A stretch of DNA of 64,000 nt from Deltaproteobacteria bacterium (GTDB taxonomy: Bacteria; Myxococcota_A; UBA9160; UBA4427): positions 138,841 through 202,840 of the forward strand of contig JAJDAO010000072.1 in assembly GCA_029261835.1 (NCBI GenBank). Direction: 5' to 3'. A model generated the notes under the pieces. It had not been told where the DNA came from. It ran no database searches and was given only the letters and a program-made list of their open reading frames with translations. Shown piece after piece: positions 34,674-42,117 of this stretch. How positions within the stretch are numbered: the first letter of the stretch is position 1; each line of letters begins with the position of its first letter. Made by a program: the position numbers and the translations under genes.

Positions 34674-35549
34674 GTGAGGGCAAAGCCAGTGTGCGGATCT
34701 CGATCAACCGCCAGGCGGAACCGCTCTGCATGCGGCGCGGGGCGAGGCGTCCTGTCGCGCCTGTGTCTGGTGATGCTGGCCGCGTGCCTGGCGCTCGAAC
34801 CCGCACTCGCGCGTGAGCCGTCCAGCCTCGACTACTCGCCGGTGCTCGACCATGGGCTACTGGGAGAAGGACGTCAGGCGTACCGCGAACGTGGTGACCA
34901 CGAGCGCGCCGAAGAGTCCTACGAGATCTTCAAGCGCTACCTCGGCCATCACCCCAAAGACTCCGTTGCCGCCTGGCACCTGGCACTGAGCTGCTACTAC
35001 CTTGGCAAGAAGGTCTTCCGTGCCAAGGAGGACAAGAAGCGGATGTTCGCCGAGGGACGCGATCGCGCCCGCGATGCGCTCCGACACGATCCAGCCTGTG
35101 GCCCCTGCCACCTTCTGACCGCAGTCAACCACGCCCTCTGGGCGAAGGAAGTCGGCATCTTTCGGGCGCTCGTCGGATTGCCGCGAGTCAGGCACCACCT
35201 GAAGCGCGCGGCGGCTCTCGAGCCGGCTTTCGGCGGTGCGGCTGCGCATCGAATTCTCGCCAATATCTCCCAAGCACTCCCGCGCATGTTCGGTGGAGGG
35301 CGCAAGCGCGCGCGCAAGGAGATCGAGCAGGCAATCGAGATCGCGCCCGACGAACCGCTCAACTACGAGTTTCTGGCAGATCTCCTGATCGAGGACTATC
35401 ACGACCCGAATGCTGCCGTAACAGTCGCGCGCCGCGGGCTCGAGAAGCCGCCGCCGCCGCCCGAGTACGTCGAATCTCTGGCAGCCTTCGAGGATCTCAG
35501 AGAGATCGTGGAGCAGCACGGAGCCGGTCCCGCGGCTCTCGACGACTAG
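34674..35549 (+). CDS. exported TPR-like (DUF-type) protein
   Basis: About 291 residues from a GTG at 34674 with GAGGAG about nine bases upstream. A signal peptide follows (LSRLCLVMLAACLALEPALA), then helical repeats of TPR type: GRQAYRERGDHERAEESYEIF, DSVAAWHLALSCYYLGKKVF, DRARDALRHDPACGPCHLL, KEIEQAIEIAPDEPLNYEFLADLLIE. Similar proteins in delta-like genomes are annotated as TRAP-type or TPR periplasmic proteins; function unknown. A longer frame begins at ATG 34545 but its N-terminus is basic and lacks a signal. Its TAG stop lies in the CTAG that bounds the 168-bp repeat. Confidence 0.7.
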   Translation: MRAKPVCGSRSTARRNRSACGAGRGVLSRLCLVMLAACLALEPALAREPSSLDYSPVLDHGLLGEGRQAYRERGDHERAEESYEIFKRYLGHHPKDSVAAWHLALSCYYLGKKVFRAKEDKKRMFAEGRDRARDALRHDPACGPCHLLTAVNHALWAKEVGIFRALVGLPRVRHHLKRAAALEPAFGGAAAHRILANISQALPRMFGGGRKRARKEIEQAIEIAPDEPLNYEFLADLLIEDYHDPNAAVTVARRGLEKPPPPPEYVESLAAFEDLREIVEQHGAGPAALDD

Positions 35550-35713
35550 AAGCTGTCTCATAAACCCCGGACCGAGCCGGGTGCGTGAATTCGGCCCGAG
35601 GTCGAGACGCGAAACCGCAGGCATAGCCGTAGCTACGGCAAGGTTTCGCAACGAAGAGCTCGGGCCGAAGGCGCGTGCCAGGTGACGGGAGGGGTTTGTG
35701 AGATGGCTTCTAG
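35546..35713. repeat. MITE-like palindromic element A, 168 bp, CTAG-bounded
   Basis: Both ends are CTAG followed by inverted 19-base repeats (left AAGCTGTCTCATAAACCCC, right end its complement with three differences). The interior is also palindromic: TTCGGCCCGAG pairs with CTCGGGCCGAA, GCGAAACC with GGTTTCGC, and GCCGTAGCTACGGC is at the centre. There is no open frame, so it is a non-autonomous mobile element or its remnant. It abuts element B, sharing the CTAG at 35710. The left CTAG supplies the stop of the TPR gene. Confidence 0.75.
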
Positions 35714-35877
35714 TGTCCCGTCTCAGAAGTTCGCCAACTATCTCGACGACCATCCATCCTCGCTGGCTGCGTTGGGAATCCCTTGAAATATCGACGGATA
35801 TTCCTGCGGTCTCCCGCCTTGCCCGCGAGGCGTCTGGGCGCCGATATAGTCGCCGGATTTCTGAGACAGGACACTAG
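35710..35877. repeat. MITE-like palindromic element B, 168 bp, CTAG-bounded
   Basis: The two ends are inverted repeats of about 42 bases with about eight mismatches, both starting CTAGTGTCC and containing GTCTCAGAA. It has the same length as element A but different terminal sequence after CTAG. Partial copies of this family occur at 8913, 21942, 36992 and 42051. No coding capacity. The right CTAG lies 17 bases before the GNAT gene. Confidence 0.75.
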
Positions 35878-35894
35878 AAGCTATCATCGCTGGC

Positions 35895-36854
35895 ATGTCG
35901 GTGATCGAGTACTGCACACTTCCCTCCGGCGAGCGAGCGCAGTTTCTCGATCTGATGGAGACGGCGTTCCAGGAACGCGAGCTGTTCGAGCGCTATTTCG
36001 ACCACGATCCCGAGCTCAGCGATCACGACACGTTGGTGGCTCTCGAGGGCGGTCGACTCGTGTCGGGTCTGCAGATCTTCACTCGAACCATTCGCCTGAA
36101 GCGGCGGGCCATCAAGCTGGGGGGCATCGGAAGCGTCGCCACCCGGCCCAACCGCGAGGGTCGCGGCATAGCGACCGAACTGCTGCGGCGCGCCGTCCAC
36201 GAGATGATTCGGAGACAAATGGCGCTCTGCCTGCTCTTTGCCGAGCGGACGGGCTTCTATCAGCGGCTGGGATGGACTCAGATCGAGTATCCGGTCTGGG
36301 TCGTTCATCGGGATTCGGCACCCACCGCCGGCGGCCTCGGACGACCGCGGAACCAGCACCATCTGCGAGACCTGATGCGGCTCTATGACGCGTACTGCGC
36401 TGACCGCGAGCTCACGACCGTTCGCAACTCCGAATACTGGAAGGGACAGCTCCGCTTCGCGGGAAACCCAGATGAGGACTTCCGCGTCGTCGAGCGGGAG
36501 GGAACGGTGGTGGCCTACGCGAGGCAAATCGAGCTCATGACGCTCTCACGCGTCACGGAGTACGCGCGCGCAGATGAAGCCGCCCCCGAGCTGGCGCGTC
36601 TGTTGCTCGAAATGACGCCGGCGACGAAGCCGCTCTTCGTACCGTGCGCAGGAGACGAGGAACTCGCCAGCGAACTCGGCCAGCGAGCGGGCGCCGTCGA
36701 CACGATTCGGTTCCCCGACGCGATGTGGCGTGTGCTCGATCGGCCGGCTCTCGAGCAACTCGCCGGGCTCTCGCCACAGGCAAACGATGACGAGCTGCTC
36801 GCCTCGCTGGTGGGCGAGAAGAGCGGTGTCTTCTGGCCTTCAGATCGATTCTGA
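35895..36854 (+). CDS. GNAT-family N-acetyltransferase (Eis-like)
   Basis: 319 residues. The acetyl-CoA-binding motif is visible as IGSVATRPNREGRGIATELLRRAV (about 75-100), with the Q/R-x-x-G-x-G/A pattern as R-E-G-R-G-I-A, followed by the ERTGFYQRLGW strand-loop typical of Eis-type acetyltransferases. The C-terminal part (about 170-319) is the extra domain seen in Eis-like proteins. Substrate unknown. The promoter region is occupied by palindromic element B. Its TGA is immediately followed by a GH13 relic. Confidence 0.82.
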   Translation: MSVIEYCTLPSGERAQFLDLMETAFQERELFERYFDHDPELSDHDTLVALEGGRLVSGLQIFTRTIRLKRRAIKLGGIGSVATRPNREGRGIATELLRRAVHEMIRRQMALCLLFAERTGFYQRLGWTQIEYPVWVVHRDSAPTAGGLGRPRNQHHLRDLMRLYDAYCADRELTTVRNSEYWKGQLRFAGNPDEDFRVVEREGTVVAYARQIELMTLSRVTEYARADEAAPELARLLLEMTPATKPLFVPCAGDEELASELGQRAGAVDTIRFPDAMWRVLDRPALEQLAGLSPQANDDELLASLVGEKSGVFWPSDRF

Positions 36855-36990
36855 TCGAGCGGCTGGGGGTGGACGCCATCTGGATCTCGCCGTTCTTCCG
36901 CTCACCCACGCACGACTTCGGCTACGACGTCTCCGACTACTGCGATAACGACGAGCTCCACATGAGCTTCAACCTTCCGCCTCTCTACGC
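36854..36990 (+). pseudogene. GH13 alpha-glucosidase/amylase relic
   Basis: Starting at the GNAT stop, in a different frame, the sequence encodes IERLGVDAIWISPFFRSP and then THDFGYDVSDYCD, an unmistakable N-terminal segment of GH13 oligo-1,6-glucosidase/trehalose-synthase-type enzymes. It jumps at once to DELHMSFNLPPLYAP, which in intact enzymes lies far downstream. Most of the catalytic barrel is thus deleted, and a repeat copy follows directly. There is no start codon context of its own. Confidence 0.7.
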
Positions 36991-36991
36991 G

Positions 36992-37052
36992 CCCTGCACG
37001 CGAGGCGTCTGGGCGCCGATATCGTCGCCGAACTCCTGGGACAGGGCACTAG
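36992..37052 (-). repeat. half copy of repeat B at the SDR stop codon
   Basis: About 60 bases match the right half of element B (shared GCGAGGCGTCTGGGCGCCG, then GTCGCCG and a CTG-GACAGG-CACTAG end). The CTAG at 37049 contains the TAG stop of the leftward SDR gene. The left half of the element is absent; GH13 relic sequence stands in its place. Confidence 0.65.
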
Positions 37053-37813
37053 CGAATCATGCACGCGCCACCGTCCGCCGGGACCGTGTGCCCCGTGACG
37101 TAGCGCGAATCTTCGCTGGCGAGGAACACCGCCACCGGCCCGATGTCGTCTTCGCAGTCTCCGATGCGACCGATTGGCTGTCCGGCGGTGACCCGCATCT
37201 CGAAGTCCGGGCTGTTCTCGAGCAGCCTGGCGACTCCTGGCGAGCTCGCGAGCGGGCAGATGATGTTCACGTTGATGCCGTCGCGTCCCCACTCCCGCGC
37301 TGCGGTCTTGCTGAGCGCCCGGATCGCCTCCTTCGCGGCCCCATAGGCCCCCATGCCCGCACTTCCGTCGAGCCCCGACGCAGAGCCAATGTTGATGATC
37401 CGCCCCCCGCTCTGTTTCAGATGGGGATGGGCGGCTTGCATGAAGTAGAGGGTTCCGCGGAAGCCGGTGTCGAAACACAGGTCCACGATCTCGTCGGTGT
37501 GCTCGAGAATTGGAGTGGGCCTGTAGGGTGCTCGCTGGGCGTTGTTGACCAGGATGTCGAGAGAGCCAAACGTGTCGATTGCGTGTGCCACGGCTGCATT
37601 GACACTTTCGCGGTTCGTGACATCGCACGAAACGAAGGTGGCATCCCGTCCGAGCGATTCGAGTTCCTTGACCACCTGGCCGCCAGTTTCGTCGTTGAAG
37701 TCGGCAATCACACAGCGCGCGCCTGCCTTGGCAAAGGCCGTCGCGATCCCTCGACCGACTCCCTGACCCGCACCGGTGATGATCGCCACCTTGTCCTTCA
37801 GTCGTTCGCCCAT
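37049..37813 (-). CDS. short-chain dehydrogenase/reductase (paralogue of the SDR at 38558)
   Basis: 254 residues, classical SDR. Cofactor loop AIITGAGQGVGRGIATAF, ADFNDETG, structural ILVNNAQ, catalytic Ser in NIGSASGLDG and Tyr-Lys in YGAAK. The C-terminus holds IGDCEDDIGPVAVFLAS and EDSRYVTGHTVPADGG, almost the same words as in the SDR encoded at 38558. It follows its TetR gene by six bases on the same strand, so TetR and SDR form one unit. The TAG stop comes from a repeat boundary. It probably oxidises a hydroxyl group of a lipid or steroid-like substrate; that is inference. Confidence 0.88.
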   Translation of the reverse strand: MGERLKDKVAIITGAGQGVGRGIATAFAKAGARCVIADFNDETGGQVVKELESLGRDATFVSCDVTNRESVNAAVAHAIDTFGSLDILVNNAQRAPYRPTPILEHTDEIVDLCFDTGFRGTLYFMQAAHPHLKQSGGRIINIGSASGLDGSAGMGAYGAAKEAIRALSKTAAREWGRDGINVNIICPLASSPGVARLLENSPDFEMRVTAGQPIGRIGDCEDDIGPVAVFLASEDSRYVTGHTVPADGGACMIR

Positions 37814-37819
37814 GGTCGT

Positions 37820-38449
37820 CTACTCCTCTTGACTTCCGATCAGGAGATCCAGCATTCGATGCGCGTCCTGTCGGCGCGTTTGCGGATCGTTGCCCTCGAT
37901 GACGATGAAGCCAAACAGCGCGGTCATCACGATTCGGGTCAATTCGTCTGACGAAGTATGTCCGGCGAGTTCACCCTGTGCTTGCGCTTCGCGAATGCGC
38001 TGTGAGAGATAGACGAACAGATCGTTTCCCATCCAGCGTTCGGGTCGCGGCTCGCGCAGCATCAAGGCAAAGGACTCGCGCCGCAGGTTGCGGTTCGTGT
38101 CTGCCAGGATGTCGAACAGGGCGTCGGCCAGGGTGTGGAGCAGCGCAGTGCCGGCATCGGGCTCGAGACGCTTCTGGAGGGCCAGCAAGGCGCTGTTCTC
38201 AGTGCGGGCCTGCAGTTCGCGAAGAAAATCCTCCCGGGTCGGAAAGTGCGCGTAGACCGTCGGGCGAGTCACACCGCTCTTGCGGGCAATGTGCCCGATG
38301 CGAACGCCGGAGAGGCCAAGATTCGCGATCTCCGCCAGGGCGACACGCAGGATTACGTCCCGAGTCTGCTGGCGCTGGCGCTCGCGGATCGGAATCGGGA
38401 GGTCTGGGGCGACCGCGGCCGCAGGAGGTGCTGAATCCTCAGTCTTCAT
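37820..38449 (-). CDS. TetR-family regulator of the SDR/sulfotransferase cluster
   Basis: About 209 residues. The DNA-binding domain is RERQRQQTRDVILRVALAEIANLGLSGVRIGHIARKSGVTRPTVYAHFPTREDFLREL. The remainder is helical with LMLREPRPERWMGNDLF and a C-terminal ADDRESS-type ligand domain of normal size. The frame opens at a GTG (38461); the ATG at 38449 is chosen, with AGAGG close upstream. It is divergent from the SDR/sulfotransferase operon, with a palindrome inside the promoter spacer between them, and it shares a transcript with the downstream SDR gene. It probably controls both directions. Confidence 0.87.
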   Translation of the reverse strand: MKTEDSAPPAAAVAPDLPIPIRERQRQQTRDVILRVALAEIANLGLSGVRIGHIARKSGVTRPTVYAHFPTREDFLRELQARTENSALLALQKRLEPDAGTALLHTLADALFDILADTNRNLRRESFALMLREPRPERWMGNDLFVYLSQRIREAQAQGELAGHTSSDELTRIVMTALFGFIVIEGNDPQTRRQDAHRMLDLLIGSQEE

Positions 38450-38501
38450 CTGCCTCTGCACCGGTTCATGGGGAGAATCCTCGATCGGGTTGATTTTATC
38501 A

Positions 38502-38529
38502 TTGAAATATCACTTTACAACTGTATAAC
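38502..38529 (+). promoter_or_regulatory. promoter with embedded operator for the SDR-sulfotransferase operon
   Basis: TTGAAA (38502-38507) and TATAAC (38524-38529) are separated by 16 bases, a good sigma70-like promoter in a locally AT-rich stretch. The spacer and -10 carry TTTACA-AC-TGTATA (38514-38527), an inverted repeat with one mismatch, a probable binding site for the divergent TetR. Confidence 0.6.
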
Positions 38530-38557
38530 ATGAGGATCGCCAGCGGCCGGTGAGACC

Positions 38558-39388
38558 ATGAACGAAACGGGGAAGAGAATGGGACAGACACTGAAACTGC
38601 GAGATCGCATTGCCATCGTGACGGGAGCGGGGCAGGGAGTCGGTCTCGGGGTGGCGCGAGCCTTTGCGGCCGAAGGTGCCCACGTGGTCATCGCGAATCG
38701 CTCGGCAGAAAAGGGCGAGGCTGCGGTCGCTGGTATCGAACGTGACTTCGCCGGCCGGGGCGCGTCCGCCCGGTATGTAGGGACCGACGTTTCCCAGAAA
38801 GAGAGCGTCATCGCGCTGGTCGACGAGACCGTGCGCGCCAACGGGCGGGTCGATGTGTTGGTCAACAACGCCACGCCCACCGGCGGCACCGCCCGGCTCG
38901 AGTACATGACGGACGAAGCCATGCATGACCACATGGACGTCAACTACTTCGGCTGCTTCTGGGCCATGCAGGCCGCCTTTCCCCACATGAAGGCAGGCGG
39001 TTGGGGACGCATCATTACCATGTGTTCCTTGAACGGGATCAATGCTCACCGCTATTCGGCGATGTACAACGGCTCCAAGGAAGGCGTTCGCGCACTGACG
39101 CGCACGGCGGCGGTCGAATGGGGGCGCTACGGCATCACCGCCAACATCCTGTGCCCCTTCGCGGCGACGCCTTCCTGGGAGGGCTTCAAGAAGTTCGATG
39201 CCGAGGCCGCGCACAGCATCGAACTCGGCAACCCGATCCCACACGTGGGGGACTGCGAAAGCGAGATCGGTCCCGTGGCGGTGTTCCTCGCCTGCGACGA
39301 CTCGCGCTATGTCACGGGCAATACGATCCACGTCGATGGCGGGGGGCACATCAACGGCGTGGCCTGGAAGCTCGAACTCCCCGAATAG
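38558..39388 (+). CDS. short-chain dehydrogenase/reductase, first gene of the sulfotransferase operon
   Basis: 276 residues. Marks are AIVTGAGQGVGLGVARAF, the NAD(P) region IANRSAEKG, VLVNNATPTGG, catalytic Ser in MCSLNGINAH and YNGSK. Near the end VGDCESEIGPVAVFLAC and DDSRYVTGNTIHVDGG repeat the words of the SDR at 37049, so the two are close paralogues arranged on both sides of a TetR gene. A second ATG at 38579 has GGGGAAG upstream and could be the true start. The sulfotransferase gene follows after 31 bases. Confidence 0.88.
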   Translation: MNETGKRMGQTLKLRDRIAIVTGAGQGVGLGVARAFAAEGAHVVIANRSAEKGEAAVAGIERDFAGRGASARYVGTDVSQKESVIALVDETVRANGRVDVLVNNATPTGGTARLEYMTDEAMHDHMDVNYFGCFWAMQAAFPHMKAGGWGRIITMCSLNGINAHRYSAMYNGSKEGVRALTRTAAVEWGRYGITANILCPFAATPSWEGFKKFDAEAAHSIELGNPIPHVGDCESEIGPVAVFLACDDSRYVTGNTIHVDGGGHINGVAWKLELPE

Positions 39389-39419
39389 GGGGCCTCGCAA
39401 TCAACAGAGAGGTTTTCCG

Positions 39420-40523
39420 ATGGGCTCGATGTCGCAGTTTCTTCCGATTTCGGCTGTGCGCCGACTGCTCAAGCAGCACGAGGTCGATCCGCGCTATGCC
39501 AAGCGCGCGCGCCGTTGGGTGATCTTCAGCACCCTGATCGAACCCCTGCGCTGGGCCGAGCAGCTTCGGTACGGACGGCGCATCCGCAAGACCGAACTCA
39601 ACGGTGCTCCGGTGTTCCTCCTGGGGTTCGGCCGCAGCGGGACAACCCATCTGCACAATCTCTTTCATCAAGACCCGCAGTTCGGCGTGGTGACAAACTA
39701 TCAGGCCAGCATGCATCCCATCGCCCTGATCGGGCGCAACTGGCTGCCGAAGCTCTTTGCGAGCAAGCTGCCGTCCAAGCGACCCATGGACAACGTCGCG
39801 ATTTCACTCGAAGGCCCCCAGGAAGAAGAAATGGCGATGATCAACGCAACGAATCACGCGCCGCTTCACGTGATGAATTTTCCCAAGGCGATCCCCGAGC
39901 TATACGACCGCTACGTTTCGGGTCTCGGAGAGAACCCGAAGGACCTGGAAGATTGGAAGCGCGGGTACATGGAGGTGCTGAAGAAGGCCACGATCCTCTC
40001 GGGAGGCAAGCGCCTGGTCCTCAAGACGCCACCCAATACGGCTCGCGTGAAAGTCTTGCTCGACATGTTCCCGGATGCGCGCTTCGTGAATATCGTTCGC
40101 AACCCGTATCCCGTCTATCAGTCGATGCGCAACATGTATCGCAAGACGCTGCCCGGCGCGGTGTTGCAGGAGTTCGCGTGGGACGACATCGATGCCTGGA
40201 TCATCCACGCCTATCAAGTGCAGATGCGGAAGTACCTCGACGAGCGCAGCCTGATTCCGCCCGGTCGGCTGGTTGAGATCCGCTACGAAGATCTCGATGC
40301 CCGTCCGATGGCCAAGCTCGAAGAGACCTACAAGACCCTCGAGCTCGGCGACTTCGAAGTCGTCCGGCCGGTGTTCAATCGTTACCTCGAGAGTCTCGGG
40401 AGCTACGAAAAGAATCGTTTCGAGTTTCCGGCAGAGATCGTCAACGCGGTGAACGACAGTTGGGACTTCGCCTTCGAAGCCTTCGGCTACGAGCGCTTGC
40501 AGCCCGGTCAATCCCCCGACTGA
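39420..40523 (+). CDS. PAPS-dependent sulfotransferase
   Basis: 367 residues. The 5'-phosphosulfate loop is FLLGFGRSGTTHLHNLF and the 3'-phosphate motif is FVNIVRNPYPVYQSMRNMY, with a catalytic-region LVLKTPPNTARVKVLL between them. This matches the sulfotransferase_3-like bacterial family that transfers sulfate from PAPS to hydroxyl groups of lipids, steroids or glycans. GAGAGG precedes the ATG at 39420. It lies between an SDR gene and a DUF1214-like gene in one operon; an alcohol produced by the SDR could be its acceptor (inference). Confidence 0.87.
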   Translation: MGSMSQFLPISAVRRLLKQHEVDPRYAKRARRWVIFSTLIEPLRWAEQLRYGRRIRKTELNGAPVFLLGFGRSGTTHLHNLFHQDPQFGVVTNYQASMHPIALIGRNWLPKLFASKLPSKRPMDNVAISLEGPQEEEMAMINATNHAPLHVMNFPKAIPELYDRYVSGLGENPKDLEDWKRGYMEVLKKATILSGGKRLVLKTPPNTARVKVLLDMFPDARFVNIVRNPYPVYQSMRNMYRKTLPGAVLQEFAWDDIDAWIIHAYQVQMRKYLDERSLIPPGRLVEIRYEDLDARPMAKLEETYKTLELGDFEVVRPVFNRYLESLGSYEKNRFEFPAEIVNAVNDSWDFAFEAFGYERLQPGQSPD

Positions 40524-40551
40524 TCGCTTTCGCGGCGATCGTGGAGACACC

Positions 40552-42054
40552 ATGAGCAATCATGAACAATTCGAGCAAACCCTGCGCAGGATGATCAATG
40601 GCGAGCTCTCCATCGAATGGGGTTTCAACGAATTCGTCGGCCATGCAGACGTCGTGCGTCAGCTTCTCGAAGTAGCGCCGGATGAAATACGGGACGATCT
40701 CGAATTCCTCCACACGCTGATGGCCGACGCCCGCGATACCACTGCATCCGCAGTGCTGGGGATCTTCCCGCGCCTCACAGATCCGGAGCTGGCCGGGATC
40801 GAAGGGCGCATTTCCGACTACATCGCCGAACACTGTGGAATTCGCCTGGGCGACCTCGAGTATGTGGTCGGCCGTACGATCGGCGAATCGCGCAGCCCGG
40901 GTTGGCCGGGGGTGGGGACGCCGCTGACGAATAATCGCTTCCCCTATCTGATCGACACTTCGGCCTCCAACTATTTCAGTAATCGGTTCTGGCACGGCGA
41001 CGGTTGCCCGCCAGGGTTCATTCCCGTGCCCGAAGGGGGCAGGGCCGTGTTCCAGGGGGAGTATCCCCATTCGCGCTATTTCGCCTTCCACCCGTCGGAT
41101 TTCGATACCAACAATCTCGAGACACTGTTGGATGTGGATCTCGATCCCGACGAGGGCAGCGTGAACCCGTTCCGCGAGGCGGTTCCCGAAGACGTGGGGC
41201 GACGCTTCACTGCGCAACTCGTCTTTACCGAGAAGCCCGACAATCCCGAGAAGAACACCACGTACACCGGCGTCAAGGTGAACGGTGGCCGCAATCCGGC
41301 CGTGTTCTGCATCTATCGTACGACCGGTTCGGACTTCGGCACCATGCCACCCAATATTGGCGGAGTCTGGGTGCCTTCCATCACGGTCTACGACGCCGAC
41401 GGAAACGAGACACTACACTACGATGAGATGGATCCGCATCCCGAGGGCTCGGAGCCCCCGATCGAAACCACGCGTTTTGCGCCGCTTCCCATCCCCGATC
41501 ACCGCGGCTTGTGCTGGCCCGAGAAGTACAGCACCAAATCCAACTGGGGTTTGCCGTACGACATCCTGGCCAGTGCGGACATTCTCTATCTGGTTACGCC
41601 CTACACCAATCGGCTCGGTCGAATTCACGTGACACGAGGCAAGAAATTCACCGCACCCGACACGCCGAGAGAGCCCGTCTACACCCCCGACAAGGACATT
41701 CGCGGTTTTACGGTCACGACCTACAACTTCTGGGCGGGCATCTGCGAGGATGCGGTGGTCGATAGCGACATGCCCGTGGACGAGCACGGCTACTACACGA
41801 TCGTGGTTTCGTCCAAAGAAGACCGCCCCGACAACGCGACAGCGGAACACGGCGTCACCTGGCTCGACTGGGGAACGTACCTCGACGGTCAGCTCACATT
41901 TCGCATGTTGCTTTCAAGAGAAGAGAACCTCGTCCAGCTCAAGCACGCAATCGAGACTGGAGAAGTCGCGCCCGAAATCGCGCCCCATGTTCCCCAGTCG
42001 AAGCATTGCAGCAAGGAAGCCTTCGAAGAGAAGGGCTGGAAGGCGGCCTTCTAG
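40552..42054 (+). CDS. DUF1214-like hypothetical protein
   Basis: 500 residues with no firm family. The first 110 residues are helical and acidic. A beta-rich middle contains RAVFQGEYPHSRYFAFHPSD and LLDVDLDPDEGSVNPFREAV, a style (a ripe YPHxRY strand, then a PDxGSxNPF loop) close to that of DUF1214/DUF1254-type proteins. Later strands such as GLPYDILASADILYLVTPYTNRLG follow, and the C-terminus is Lys-rich. No signal peptide is evident. It follows the sulfotransferase gene by 28 bases, and its TAG stop lies in the CTAG of a 41-bp hairpin that separates it from the convergent DUF1214 gene. Its position makes it a partner of the sulfotransferase. Confidence 0.7.
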   Translation: MSNHEQFEQTLRRMINGELSIEWGFNEFVGHADVVRQLLEVAPDEIRDDLEFLHTLMADARDTTASAVLGIFPRLTDPELAGIEGRISDYIAEHCGIRLGDLEYVVGRTIGESRSPGWPGVGTPLTNNRFPYLIDTSASNYFSNRFWHGDGCPPGFIPVPEGGRAVFQGEYPHSRYFAFHPSDFDTNNLETLLDVDLDPDEGSVNPFREAVPEDVGRRFTAQLVFTEKPDNPEKNTTYTGVKVNGGRNPAVFCIYRTTGSDFGTMPPNIGGVWVPSITVYDADGNETLHYDEMDPHPEGSEPPIETTRFAPLPIPDHRGLCWPEKYSTKSNWGLPYDILASADILYLVTPYTNRLGRIHVTRGKKFTAPDTPREPVYTPDKDIRGFTVTTYNFWAGICEDAVVDSDMPVDEHGYYTIVVSSKEDRPDNATAEHGVTWLDWGTYLDGQLTFRMLLSREENLVQLKHAIETGEVAPEIAPHVPQSKHCSKEAFEEKGWKAAF

Positions 42055-42091
42055 CCTGTCCACACCGCTCCGGCATGGGACAGGACGCTAG
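42051..42091. repeat. 41-bp CTAG-bounded hairpin, compact relative of repeat B
   Basis: CTAG at 42051-42054 and at 42088-42091 bound an imperfect palindrome: CCTGTCC near the left end pairs with GGACAGG near the right. The right end, read leftward, is CTAGCGTCCTGTCCCA, close to the terminus of element B. It lies between two convergent genes and may also serve as a bidirectional terminator. Confidence 0.6.
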
Positions 42092-42117
42092 GGTGCCCAC
42101 ACGCATGCTCCGCTGGC

